From Mesobacillus selenatarsenatis SF-1 (lineage in GTDB: Bacteria > Bacillota > Bacilli > Bacillales > Cytobacillaceae): a stretch of 64,000 nucleotides of DNA. Positions within the stretch are counted from its first letter, which is position 1. Every line of letters begins with the position of its first letter. Location: assembly GCF_000813125.1 (NCBI RefSeq), contig NZ_BASE01000017.1, positions 62,001 through 126,000 of the forward strand. Reading direction: 5' to 3'. The position numbers and the translations under genes are program-made. This document shows, one piece after another, positions 35,991 to 45,319 of the stretch. The notes below the pieces were generated by a model that worked only from the letters and a program-made list of their open reading frames with translations, had not been told where the DNA came from and did no database searches.

Positions 35991-36094
35991 CAATCTAGAT
36001 CCATTGCCAAAAGCTCTAATGCCACGTCCTACCTGTATACACCATCGCTTTTGTTTTTAAACAATACTTACTACAATTTTGAAAAATTGATACC

Positions 36095-39000
36095 CTACAT
36101 ATTCCTGCGGAACTGGCCGCCTACTTCATATAGCGCCCGGGTAATTTGGCCAAGGCTCGCATATTTGACGGTTTCCATCAACTCTGCAAAAATATTGCCG
36201 CCGCTGACTGCTGTTTCTTTCAGGCGCTGAAGTGCTTCTTCGGATTGATCCTTGTTTTTGCCTTTGAAGGATTCAAGGTTACGGATCTGGGTTTCTTTTT
36301 CTTCTTTCGTCGCACGTGCAAGCTCCATCTTGTCGATTTCTTCCTCGGATGGAGGGTTTGGATTCAGGTAGGTGTTCACACCGATGATCGGCAGCTCTCC
36401 TGAATGCTTCTTCATCTCGTAGTACATCGACTCATCCTGGATTTTTCCGCGCTGGTACTGTGTTTCCATTGCACCAAGCACGCCGCCGCGGTCATTGATC
36501 CGCTCAAATTCCTGAAGGACTGCTTCTTCTACTAAATCTGTCAGCTCTTCAATGATGAATGCGCCTTGAAGCGGATTCTCGTTCTTTGTCAATCCGTGCT
36601 CCTTCGTGATGATCATCTGGATGGCCATCGCGCGGCGAACAGATTCTTCCGTCGGCGTTGTGATGGCTTCGTCATAAGCATTTGTATGAAGCGAGTTGCA
36701 GTTATCGTGCAATGCCATCAAAGCCTGAAGCGTAGTACGGATATCGTTGAAGTCGATTTCCTGCGCGTGCAGTGAACGGCCAGATGTCTGGATATGATAC
36801 TTTAGCTTCTGGCTTCGCTCATTTGCGCCGTACTTGTTTTTCATGACTGTCGCCCAGATGCGGCGGGCAACGCGGCCAATCACGGAATACTCAGGATCAA
36901 GGCCGTTCGAGAAGAAGAAGCTCAGGTTCGGTGCAAAATCATCGATGTTCATGCCTCTGCTCAAATAGTATTCAACATACGTGAAGCCATTTGACAGCGT
37001 GAAGGCCAGCTGGGAAATCGGGTTTGCTCCTGCTTCGGCAATATGATAGCCGGAAATCGAAACAGAATAGTAGTTTCGGACCTTCTCATCAATAAAATAT
37101 TGCTGGATGTCGCCCATCATTCTTAGTGCGAATTCGGTTGAGAAGATACAAGTATTCTGACCCTGGTCTTCTTTTAAAATATCTGCCTGGACTGTACCGC
37201 GGACTGTCTGGAGAGTCATTTCCTTCACTTGTGAAAATTCTTCTTCATTCAATTTGCGGCCAAGCTCTTGTTCTTTCTTTTCTACCTGCTGTTCAACTGC
37301 TGTGTTCATGAACATCGCCAGGATGATCGGTGCCGGTCCGTTGATTGTCATCGAAACAGATGTTGATGGATGGCAAAGGTCAAAGCCTGCATAAAGCTTT
37401 TTCATGTCATCAAGCGAACATACGCTGACGCCGCTCTCCCCGACCTTACCGTAAATATCTGGACGGTAATCAGGATCTTCGCCATATAAAGTAACAGAGT
37501 CAAAGGCTGTGCTCAAACGCTTTGCAGTGTCGTCTTTGGACAGGTAATGGAAGCGGCGGTTTGTGCGTTCAGGAGTCCCTTCACCAGCAAACTGGCGCTT
37601 TGGATCCTCGCCTTCACGCTTGAATGGGAAAACGCCCGCTGTATAAGGGAAGCTTCCTGGTACGTTCTCAAGGTATACCCAGCGCAAAATCTCGCCGTAA
37701 TCCTTGTACTTTGGCAATGCCACTTTTGGGATGCTCAAACCTGAAAGACTCTTAGTTCTTAGCTCAGTGACAATTTCCTTATCGCGGATTTTCGTTACGA
37801 ACTGGTCTGCACTGTACTTTTCCTTCAACGCTTCCCAGTTTTCGATAATATGTTTCGATTCTGGCGTCAGCTTTTTCTCTACTTCTTCCTTTAACACCTG
37901 AAGAGAAGATAGCACTTCGCTGTTTGTTTCACGTTCTTTAACCACCTCGATTGTTCCTTCCAACTGGAACAATCTGCGCGCAAGGTCTGCCTGCTCCGCA
38001 GCAAGCTTATGATAGCCGCGGACCGTTTCGGAGATTTCACGCAGGTAATAGCGGCGGTCATTCGGGATGATGACATTCTGTTTTTCAACCACTGCATTAG
38101 TAGAGAAAGATGTCGTCCAATCCGTCCCTGCTTTTTCATTGATTTTATTGACCAAGGCTGCAAATAACGCGTTCGTGCCCGGGTCATTGAACTGGCTGGC
38201 GATCGTGCCGTAGACAGGCATTTCGTCGAGTTCTTTGTCCCAGAACAGATGGCTGCGCTGGTACTGCTTCTGTACCTGGCGCTTTGCATCCTCAGAGCCT
38301 TTGCGCTCAAATTTATTGATCACAATCAAATCAGCGTAATCAATCATGTCAATTTTCTCAAGCTGTGACGGCGCGCCGAATTCGCTCGTCATCACGTACA
38401 TTGAAACATCGCAAACATCAGTGATTCCCGCATTGCCCTGTCCGATTCCGCTTGTTTCGACGATGACGAGGTCGAAGCCTGCTGCTTTGACAACATCAAT
38501 CGCATCTTTAATTGCCAGCGACAGTTCGGACCTAGATTGTCTTGTTGCCAGGCTTCGCATATAAACGCGTGGAGAGAAGATCGCGTTCATGCGGATACGG
38601 TCGCCGAGAAGTGCGCCGCCTGTTTTTTGTTTTGTCGGATCTACTGACAAAATCGCTACCCGCTTTTCAGGAATTTCATTGATGAATCTCCTGATCAGTT
38701 CGTCTGTCAATGAGCTTTTCCCTGCTCCGCCGGTACCAGTTATACCGACAACCGGAACGGATTTTGACAATGTCTTTACTTTTTCCAACAGTGTTTCAAC
38801 AGCTGCTGCTGTTTCTTTTTCCGAACCGACATGCTGCTCGGCAAGCGTGATTAGCTTAGCAACGGCATTCGGGTCTCCAGCCTCAAGCTTTTCGATCTCC
38901 TCGACGCCTTCTGGAGTTACGGTTGGGAAATCACATTCTTTGATCATCTGCTCGATCATGCCGTTAAGGCCATATTTCCTGCCGTCTTCTGGAGAAAAAA

Positions 39001-39361
39001 TCCTCGCAATTCCGTATTCATGAAGCTCTTTTATTTCCCGAGGAATGATGACACCACCGCCACCGCCATAAATGCGGATATGGGAAGCGCCTTTTTCCTT
39101 CAGCAAGTCATACATATACTTAAAATATTCAACGTGCCCGCCCTGATAGGAAGAGATTGCAATTCCCTGTGCATCCTCCTGGATCGCGGCATTGACGACC
39201 TCCTCAACGGAGCGGTTGTGTCCTAGGTGGATGACCTCGCCACCCAATGACTGGATAATCCTGCGCATAATATTGATTGAGGCATCATGGCCGTCAAACA
39301 AGCTTGAAGCTGTCACAAAGCGAATATGATTTTTTGGCTTATATGTTTCCTGCATACTCAT
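36095..39361 (-). CDS. icmF: Fused isobutyryl-CoA mutase (IcmF)
   Basis: IcmF uses coenzyme B12 to interconvert isobutyryl-CoA and n-butyryl-CoA. The 1088-residue protein fuses an N-terminal B12 domain ([12 protein letters not shown] near 23-34, with the cobalt-ligand His25), a MeaI/ArgK-type G-protein chaperone with Walker [10 protein letters not shown] near 208-216, a linker, and the C-terminal substrate-binding mutase barrel. The fusion is the IcmF signature, unlike methylmalonyl-CoA mutase. Its start overlaps the TetR gene by 4 bp (39358-39361), so both are coupled. It lies at the 3' end of the beta-oxidation operon. Confidence 0.95.
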   Translation of the reverse strand: MSMQETYKPKNHIRFVTASSLFDGHDASINIMRRIIQSLGGEVIHLGHNRSVEEVVNAAIQEDAQGIAISSYQGGHVEYFKYMYDLLKEKGASHIRIYGGGGGVIIPREIKELHEYGIARIFSPEDGRKYGLNGMIEQMIKECDFPTVTPEGVEEIEKLEAGDPNAVAKLITLAEQHVGSEKETAAAVETLLEKVKTLSKSVPVVGITGTGGAGKSSLTDELIRRFINEIPEKRVAILSVDPTKQKTGGALLGDRIRMNAIFSPRVYMRSLATRQSRSELSLAIKDAIDVVKAAGFDLVIVETSGIGQGNAGITDVCDVSMYVMTSEFGAPSQLEKIDMIDYADLIVINKFERKGSEDAKRQVQKQYQRSHLFWDKELDEMPVYGTIASQFNDPGTNALFAALVNKINEKAGTDWTTSFSTNAVVEKQNVIIPNDRRYYLREISETVRGYHKLAAEQADLARRLFQLEGTIEVVKERETNSEVLSSLQVLKEEVEKKLTPESKHIIENWEALKEKYSADQFVTKIRDKEIVTELRTKSLSGLSIPKVALPKYKDYGEILRWVYLENVPGSFPYTAGVFPFKREGEDPKRQFAGEGTPERTNRRFHYLSKDDTAKRLSTAFDSVTLYGEDPDYRPDIYGKVGESGVSVCSLDDMKKLYAGFDLCHPSTSVSMTINGPAPIILAMFMNTAVEQQVEKKEQELGRKLNEEEFSQVKEMTLQTVRGTVQADILKEDQGQNTCIFSTEFALRMMGDIQQYFIDEKVRNYYSVSISGYHIAEAGANPISQLAFTLSNGFTYVEYYLSRGMNIDDFAPNLSFFFSNGLDPEYSVIGRVARRIWATVMKNKYGANERSQKLKYHIQTSGRSLHAQEIDFNDIRTTLQALMALHDNCNSLHTNAYDEAITTPTEESVRRAMAIQMIITKEHGLTKNENPLQGAFIIEELTDLVEEAVLQEFERINDRGGVLGAMETQYQRGKIQDESMYYEMKKHSGELPIIGVNTYLNPNPPSEEEIDKMELARATKEEKETQIRNLESFKGKNKDQSEEALQRLKETAVSGGNIFAELMETVKYASLGQITRALYEVGGQFRRNM

Positions 39362-40017
39362 TTTGTTCCCCCTGTTCCTAATTTCATTTCCGACCCCTTG
39401 ATCCCCTTAAAAAGCAGTTCGGTTTGCAGTTCCGTATACTCTTCGAGTGTATACAGTTTTTGCAGCGCCCAGCGGCGGAATCCCCACATCTGCCCCTGGA
39501 CGAAAATATCATGGGCAATGATCTTCACATGTTTTTCATCCAAATCAAGCTCGCCGTTTTCGACGCAGCGCTGGATGACATCCTCAAACATTCCCACCAT
39601 TTCAATCTCTTTTTTCAGCACGTAAGGTAGGGCATCCTTTGTCAGCGACTTCACTTCCTGATACATGACGAGCACTTCGTCTTGCAGGTCGTCCATAACC
39701 TTGAAGTAATTCGCAATCCCTACCTTCAGGCTCTCAAGCGTCCCCTGATTGGTGTCGAGATTTTCCTGAAGGCGATCGCGAACCTCGTCATAGATGCTAT
39801 CACAGACAAGATAGAGCACATCTTCCTTCGTGCGGATATATTCATAAAGGGTGCCGATGCTAAAGCCTGAAGCCCGGGCAATCTCTCTGGTCGTCGTGCG
39901 GTGGAAGCCCTTCTGCTTGAAAAGGGTAACGGCCCCTTTTATCATCTGGTCGCGCCTTTTTTTCACAAGTCGCTCATCTTTTACCGACGCCTGCACTTCT
40001 CGCTTTTTCATCAACAT
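39358..40017 (-). CDS. TetR/AcrR-family regulator of the acyl-CoA operon
   Basis: The 219-residue protein has an N-terminal TetR HTH (about 25-70, with [24 protein letters not shown] in parts) and a divergent helical ligand domain. It is encoded between acdA and icmF and overlaps icmF, so it probably senses an acyl-CoA and controls this gene set, possibly through the dyad at 45100. That link is inference. A paralogue of FadR is possible. Confidence 0.88.
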   Translation of the reverse strand: MLMKKREVQASVKDERLVKKRRDQMIKGAVTLFKQKGFHRTTTREIARASGFSIGTLYEYIRTKEDVLYLVCDSIYDEVRDRLQENLDTNQGTLESLKVGIANYFKVMDDLQDEVLVMYQEVKSLTKDALPYVLKKEIEMVGMFEDVIQRCVENGELDLDEKHVKIIAHDIFVQGQMWGFRRWALQKLYTLEEYTELQTELLFKGIKGSEMKLGTGGTK

Positions 40018-40029
40018 CTACCCGCCTTG

Positions 40030-41169
40030 TTATTTCGTCAGCATCCTGGAGATAACAAGACGCTGGATTTCCTGTGTTCCTTCATAGATTTGCGTAATTT
40101 TCGCGTCGCGCATGAAGCGTTCCACTGGATAATCCTTCGTGTATCCGTAGCCGCCGAATACTTGTACAGCCTCAGTTGTCACCTTCATCGCCGTATCGCC
40201 AGCGAATAATTTGGACATCGCAGACTCCTTGCCGTATGGAAGACCTTCAGACTCAAGCCATGCCGCCTGGTAGGTTAATAGTCTTGAAGCCTCAACAGAT
40301 GTTGCCATATCAGCAAGCTTGAAGCCGATACCCTGGTTTGCAGCGATTGGCTTGCCGAACTGCTGGCGTTCTTTTGCATAATCGACAGCCGCATCAAGAG
40401 CACCCTGCGCGATTCCGACTGCTTGTGCCGCGATTCCATTACGACCGCCATCAAGCGTCATCATTGCAATTTTGAATCCTTCGCCAACTTCACCAAGGAT
40501 GTTTTCCTTTGGCACGCGGCAATCTTCAAAGATGATTTCCGTTGTAGGAGATGAACGGATTCCGAGCTTTTTCTCCTTCTTGCCGACAGAGAATCCAGCG
40601 AAGTCGCTCTCCACGATGAACGCTGTCGTTCCCTTATGCTTGCTTTCTGGATCAGTCAATGCGAACACAACATAGATATCCGCTACACCGCCATTTGTGA
40701 TGAAAATTTTTGAACCATTAAGCACGTAGTGGTCGCCATCTTCCTTTGCAGTCGTTCTCATCGCACCCGCATCTGAACCGCTTCCTGGCTCAGTCAGGCC
40801 GTATGCGCCAATGCTTTTTCCTTCAGCCATTGGACGCAAGTATTTTTGCTTCTGCTCTTCGTTTCCGAACTTGTAGATCGGCCAGCCTGCTAGTGATGTA
40901 TGTGCTGACAGCATTACGCCAGTGGACGCACAAACACGGGATAATTCCTCAACCGCGATGCAGTATGCAAGATAGTCAGAGCCAATACCGCCGTACTCTT
41001 CCGGCCATGGAATTCCAGTCAGGCCAAGTTCAGCCATCTTATCAAAAATCTCGCGGTCAAAGCGTTCCTCTTCATCACGCTCTGCAGCTGTTGGAGCCAC
41101 TTCATTCCTCGCAAAATCACGGACCATTTTTCGAATCATTTCATGTTCTTCGGATAATCGAAAATTCAT
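40030..41169 (-). CDS. acdA: Acyl-CoA dehydrogenase (AcdA-type)
   Basis: This is an FAD enzyme that introduces the alpha-beta double bond into acyl-CoA and passes electrons to ETF. It is 379 residues, with the domain order and motifs of the family: [12 protein letters not shown] near 125, a middle beta domain, and the catalytic Glu in YEGTQEIQ near 365. It follows another dehydrogenase (41733) after the 52-bp array. Short-chain specificity is likely because of the thiolase and hbd neighbours. Confidence 0.95.
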   Translation of the reverse strand: MNFRLSEEHEMIRKMVRDFARNEVAPTAAERDEEERFDREIFDKMAELGLTGIPWPEEYGGIGSDYLAYCIAVEELSRVCASTGVMLSAHTSLAGWPIYKFGNEEQKQKYLRPMAEGKSIGAYGLTEPGSGSDAGAMRTTAKEDGDHYVLNGSKIFITNGGVADIYVVFALTDPESKHKGTTAFIVESDFAGFSVGKKEKKLGIRSSPTTEIIFEDCRVPKENILGEVGEGFKIAMMTLDGGRNGIAAQAVGIAQGALDAAVDYAKERQQFGKPIAANQGIGFKLADMATSVEASRLLTYQAAWLESEGLPYGKESAMSKLFAGDTAMKVTTEAVQVFGGYGYTKDYPVERFMRDAKITQIYEGTQEIQRLVISRMLTK

Positions 41170-41275
41170 TTTTGTTTCCTCCGTTACTGTTTAATTGGAT
41201 TATTTAGTTTGAAGTTACATCCATCTTGTGTGTAGATTGATGATTGGTTTTAAAACCTGGAAAAAGATAATTTTA

Positions 41276-41730
41276 TTAACAGATTTTCGGCTTCCGCTGC
41301 CAAACCTATTCCGGACTTTTCTTGACAGCTTTTCGGCTTTCACTGTCCAACCTGTCATAATTACAGGCTTTTCTTGACAGCTTTTGTGCTTCCACTGTCC
41401 AACCTGTCACGATTCCGGGTTTTTCTTGACAGCTTTTCTGCGTTCACAGCCCAACCTGTCACAATTCCGAGCTTTTCTTGACAACTTTTCGGCTTTCACA
41501 GCCTAACCTGTCACGATTCCGGGCTTTTCTTGACAGCTTTTCGGCTTTCACAGGCTAACCTGTCACGATTCCGGCCTTTTCTTGACAGCTTTTCGGATTC
41601 CTCTGCCAAACCTGTCATAATTACGGGCTTTTCTTGACAGCTTTTCGGCCTTCACTACCTAACCTGTCACGATTCCGGCCTTTTCTTGACAGCTTTTCGG
41701 ATTCCTCTGCCAAACCTGTCATAATACAGA
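41276..41730. repeat. Tandem array, 52-bp period, TGACAG/CTGTCA dyad in each unit
   Basis: TTGACAG-type motifs start at 41322, 41374, 41426, 41478, 41530, 41582, 41634 and 41686, exactly 52 bp apart, with a decayed copy (TTAACAG) at 41276. In each unit TGACAG is followed after about 23 nt by CTGTCA, an inverted repeat. Two loop types occur: one with CGGCTTTCAC and one with CGGATTCCTC. Copies at 41582-41633 and 41686-41730 are nearly identical. It fills the spacer between the two dehydrogenase genes. Confidence 0.92.
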
Positions 41731-41732
41731 CC

Positions 41733-42863
41733 TTACAACTGCTTACTAATAACGATCTTCTGTATCTCGCTCGTACCCTCGTAAATTTCAGTTACTTTTG
41801 CGTCGCGGAAGTAGCGTTCGACTGGGTATTCTTTTGTATAGCCGTAGCCGCCGAATACCTGGATGGCTTCTGTGGTGACTTCTACTGCTGTGCGTGATGT
41901 GAAAAGCTTTGCCATGGAGGCTTCGATTCCGCACTTTTGGCCCTCTGAGCGTAACTGGGCAGCTCGATAGATTAATAGTTTTGCAGCTTCGACGGATGTT
42001 GCCATGTCTGCTAGCTTGAATCCGACGCCTTGCTGGGCAGCGATTGGCTTGCCGAACTGGACTCTTTCTTTTGCATAGTCAGTCGCTGCTTCCAATGCAG
42101 CTTCTGCAATACCGAGGGCCTGTGCCGCGATGCCGATGCGTCCAGAGTCAAGGTTGCTCATTGCGATTTTGAACCCTTCGCCTTCCTGACCAAGCAGGTT
42201 TTCTTCTGGTACCTTCATGTCTTCAAATGTCAGCTGTACCGTGCGTGAACCGTAAAGTCCCATTTTGTGCTCATCTTTGCCAACGATGAAGCCCGGTGTG
42301 TCTTTCTCGACGATAAAAGCGGAAACGCCTTTCGTACCAGCTTCCGGATTAGTAGAAGCGAAAACAATATACACATCCGCTTCGCCGCCGTTGGTGATGA
42401 ACACCTTCGAGCCGTTCAACACATAGTGTCCATCTTTCTTGACCGCTCGTGTTTTCAGGCTTGCAGCATCAGAGCCGGCACTTGGTTCTGTCAGACAGAA
42501 TGCACCGAGATATTCACCTGCAGCAAGCTTAGGCACATATTTTCCCTTCTGCTCTTCTGTTCCAAAATACAAGATCGGGTTCGTACCGACTGAAGTATGG
42601 ACAGAAAGGATGACGCCAACCGTGGCGCTGACCTTCGATATTTCATGGATCGCGATGATGTAGGAGATGAAATCCATCTCCGATCCGCCATACTCTTCGG
42701 GAACCGGGATTCCCATCAGGCCAAGCTCGCCCATCTTCCTTAAAATCTCCCTCGGGAACTCGCCCTCTTCCATTTTTTCAACAAATGGAGCGATTTCGGT
42801 TTGTGCAAAATCCCGCACCATTTTGCGCATCATTTCCTGCTCTTCTGTAAATCTCAGATTCAT
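41733..42863 (-). CDS. Acyl-CoA dehydrogenase, second copy
   Basis: The 376-residue enzyme is a paralogue of the gene at 40030. It has [14 protein letters not shown] near 125, an FAD/ETF-type middle part, and the catalytic Glu in YEGTSEIQ near 365. It has an N-terminal [20 protein letters not shown]. It lies between hbd and acdA in the same direction. Its stop codon directly abuts the 52-bp array with no other terminator. Confidence 0.95.
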   Translation of the reverse strand: MNLRFTEEQEMMRKMVRDFAQTEIAPFVEKMEEGEFPREILRKMGELGLMGIPVPEEYGGSEMDFISYIIAIHEISKVSATVGVILSVHTSVGTNPILYFGTEEQKGKYVPKLAAGEYLGAFCLTEPSAGSDAASLKTRAVKKDGHYVLNGSKVFITNGGEADVYIVFASTNPEAGTKGVSAFIVEKDTPGFIVGKDEHKMGLYGSRTVQLTFEDMKVPEENLLGQEGEGFKIAMSNLDSGRIGIAAQALGIAEAALEAATDYAKERVQFGKPIAAQQGVGFKLADMATSVEAAKLLIYRAAQLRSEGQKCGIEASMAKLFTSRTAVEVTTEAIQVFGGYGYTKEYPVERYFRDAKVTEIYEGTSEIQKIVISKQL

Positions 42864-42922
42864 TCTTAACCCTCCCCACGTCCAGACAAAAATTTTTGCA
42901 AGGACGGATTAACGAAAAATAA

Positions 42923-43774
42923 TTACTCGTATGTGTAGAAACCACGGCCTGATTTTTTGCCTAACCAGCCTGCTTTTACATATTTCCTTAATAGTGGGCA
43001 AGGGCGGTATTTGTCATCGCCAAAGCCTTCGTGAAGTGTTTCCATAATGTAGAGGCAAGTATCAAGGCCAATGAAGTCTGCAAGAGTCAGCGGTCCCATT
43101 GGGTGGTTCATGCCTAACTTCATAACATCGTCAATCGCTTCCTTGGTTGCTACTCCCTCGTACAAGGTGTAGATTGCTTCATTGATCATCGGCATCAAAA
43201 TACGGTTAGAAACGAAGCCTGGGAAGTCGTTCACTTCAACAGGAACTTTTTCCAATGTTTTAGTGATGTCTTCGATTGTTTGATAAACTTCATCGGCAGT
43301 CGCAAGCCCACGGATGATTTCAACAAGCTTCATGACCGGCACCGGATTCATGAAGTGCATGCCAATGACTTTTTCCGGGCGTTTTGTCGCTGCAGCGATT
43401 TCGGTAATCGGTAATGAAGATGTATTGGAAGCAAGGATTGCATGTTCAGGTGCAATTTCATCAAGCTGGGCAAAGATTTTTGCCTTGATGTCCATATTTT
43501 CAACCGCTGCTTCAATAATGAGGTCTGCATTTTTGGCATCCTCCAGGTCTGAAGAGGAAGTAATTCTGCCGACAATCACATCAAGCTGTTCAGCTGTCAT
43601 TCGCCCTTTGTCTACCTGGCGGCCGAGGTTTTTCTTGATGCCTGAAAGACCGCGTTCAACAAATTCTGGCTTCAGGTCATTCAAAAACACATCGTATCCT
43701 GCCTGCGCGCATACCTGGGCGATACCTGAGCCCATTTGTCCTGCGCCAATTACCATGATTTTTTTCACACTCAT
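42923..43774 (-). CDS. hbd: 3-hydroxybutyryl-CoA dehydrogenase
   Basis: This enzyme oxidises 3-hydroxybutyryl-CoA to acetoacetyl-CoA with NAD. The 283-residue protein has the Rossmann GAGQMGSGIAQV near 8-19 and the catalytic His region in KVIGMHFMNPVPVMKLVE. The ATG at 43774 is chosen over an upstream start at 43813. It resembles B. subtilis MmgB and lies between the thiolase and acyl-CoA dehydrogenase genes. Confidence 0.95.
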   Translation of the reverse strand: MSVKKIMVIGAGQMGSGIAQVCAQAGYDVFLNDLKPEFVERGLSGIKKNLGRQVDKGRMTAEQLDVIVGRITSSSDLEDAKNADLIIEAAVENMDIKAKIFAQLDEIAPEHAILASNTSSLPITEIAAATKRPEKVIGMHFMNPVPVMKLVEIIRGLATADEVYQTIEDITKTLEKVPVEVNDFPGFVSNRILMPMINEAIYTLYEGVATKEAIDDVMKLGMNHPMGPLTLADFIGLDTCLYIMETLHEGFGDDKYRPCPLLRKYVKAGWLGKKSGRGFYTYE

Positions 43775-43837
43775 TTTATCTCCTCCTATAAAATTTATTT
43801 CTATGGAGGGCAATATGTCTTGCCCTCCCGTCTATCC

Positions 43838-45025
43838 TTATTGCTTAGGAACCTCAATCATCACTGCGTCTCCCTGGCCTCCGCCCGAGCAGATTGCCGC
43901 AATGCCGACCCCGCCGCCGCGGCGCTTGAGTTCATGCATCAAAGTAAGGATGATGCGTGCCCCGCTGGCTCCGATAGGATGGCCAAGGGCAACCGCACCG
44001 CCGTTCACATTGACTTTTTCCGGATCAAGGTTCGCAATGCGCCCGCTTGTTAATGCGACTGCAGCAAAAGCTTCGTTGATTTCAAAAAGATCAATTTCAT
44101 CCAGCGACTTGCCGGTCTTTTTCAACAATTCATTGATTACAATTCCAGGTGTCTTCGGGAAGTCCTTCGCTTCTGTTGCAATGGCTGCATGCCCAAGGAT
44201 GACTGCCTGCGGTGTCCTGCCTTCACGCTGTGCGCGCTCTTCACTCATCAGCACGAGGGCCGCCGCGCCGTCATTGATTCCCGGTGCGTTACCGGCAGTA
44301 ATCGTGCCATCTGAGTTGAAAACTGGGCCTAACTTAGCTAGCTTTTCTACTGATGTATCCTTCCTTGGTGCTTCATCATGCTGGACCAAAATTGGGTCGC
44401 CCTTGCGCTGTGGCACTTCAACTTGAACGATTTCCTCAGCAAGCTTGCCTGATTCTATCGCTTCAATCGCCTTCTGGTGGCTGCGGTATGACCATTCATC
44501 CTGCTCCTCGCGGCTGATTTCATATTCTTTCGCTACTTCATTACCGTAAGTGCCCATGTGGACTCCCTTGAAACTGCAAGTTAATCCATCATGGATCATC
44601 AAATCCTTCACCTGGCCGTCGCCCATTCTGAAGCCCCAGCGTGCTTTCGGAAGAATATATGGAGCGTTGCTCATTGACTCCATTCCGCCGGCAACAATTA
44701 CTTCCTCATCTCCTGCGCGGATGATTTGGTCTCCGAGTGTCAAGCTGCGCATGCCTGATGCACAAACCTTATTGATTGTTTCCGTTTTAACTTCCCACGG
44801 GATTCCAGCTTCTCTTGCAGCCTGGCGTGAAGGAAGCTGTCCCTGGCCTCCCTGCAATACTGTGCCAAGAATGACCTCACCGATTTCTTCTGGCTTTACT
44901 TCCGCGCGTGCCATTGCTTCTTTTACCGCAATTCCTCCAAGCTGGCTAGCCGTGAATCCGCTCAAAGCTCCGCCAAGCTTGCCAAATGGTGTTCTGGCTC
45001 CTGCTAAAATGACTGTCTTCCCCAT
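43838..45025 (-). CDS. Acetyl-CoA acetyltransferase (thiolase)
   Basis: Thiolase cleaves acetoacetyl-CoA to two acetyl-CoA, or condenses them. The 395-residue protein has the acyl-accepting Cys in CASGMRSL near 88, the GHPIG His and the C-terminal Cys in AICSGGGQG. The ATG at 45025 has GGGAGAG 6 nt upstream; the earlier ATG directly abuts that site. It is like B. subtilis MmgA. A dyad and a cre-like site lie upstream. Confidence 0.95.
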   Translation of the reverse strand: MGKTVILAGARTPFGKLGGALSGFTASQLGGIAVKEAMARAEVKPEEIGEVILGTVLQGGQGQLPSRQAAREAGIPWEVKTETINKVCASGMRSLTLGDQIIRAGDEEVIVAGGMESMSNAPYILPKARWGFRMGDGQVKDLMIHDGLTCSFKGVHMGTYGNEVAKEYEISREEQDEWSYRSHQKAIEAIESGKLAEEIVQVEVPQRKGDPILVQHDEAPRKDTSVEKLAKLGPVFNSDGTITAGNAPGINDGAAALVLMSEERAQREGRTPQAVILGHAAIATEAKDFPKTPGIVINELLKKTGKSLDEIDLFEINEAFAAVALTSGRIANLDPEKVNVNGGAVALGHPIGASGARIILTLMHELKRRGGGVGIAAICSGGGQGDAVMIEVPKQ

Positions 45026-45099
45026 TGTCATCTCTCCCTTTCAATCTATTAATTTTGAAAATGAAAAATAAATCTCAATCCAGTCTTTTTTGATTGACT

Positions 45100-45111
45100 G
45101 AACGCTCGCTC
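45100..45111. promoter_or_regulatory. Candidate TetR operator upstream of thiolase
   Basis: GAACGCTCGCTC is an imperfect palindrome (GAnCG-N2-CGnTC), 75 bp before the thiolase start. The nearest TetR gene is at 39358. The link is unproven. Confidence 0.4.
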
Positions 45112-45183
45112 GAAACTGGTCCTAAAAAATAAGCAAGCATTTGATTCTGTGAGGTTCTAAGGTCGTTTCTTGCTGAAGAATAA

Positions 45184-45199
45184 TGTAAGCGCTTTATCA
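45184..45199. promoter_or_regulatory. cre-like site upstream of thiolase
   Basis: TGTAAGCGCTTTATCA resembles the CcpA site consensus, with one extra base in the right half. It overlaps a possible -10 TATGAT (45201-45196) on the minus strand. Catabolite control of the B. subtilis mmg operon is known. Confidence 0.5.
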
Positions 45200-45319
45200 T
45201 ACTATTCATTTTACTTTAAAAATAGTAGAAATTGAAACACTTTGCTAAAAATTCTGTCTTATGTCGAATTTTTACTGTGAGTCAACTTCTACTATTCATG
45301 TTTTAAGTATTAATTTGTA

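Noticed and set aside
41322-41730. Array of promoters, because TTGACA equals a -35 box
   Set aside because: No -10 lies at 16-18 bp in the units. The nearest CATAAT-like sequence is about 28 bp away, and TTGACA is part of the dyad.
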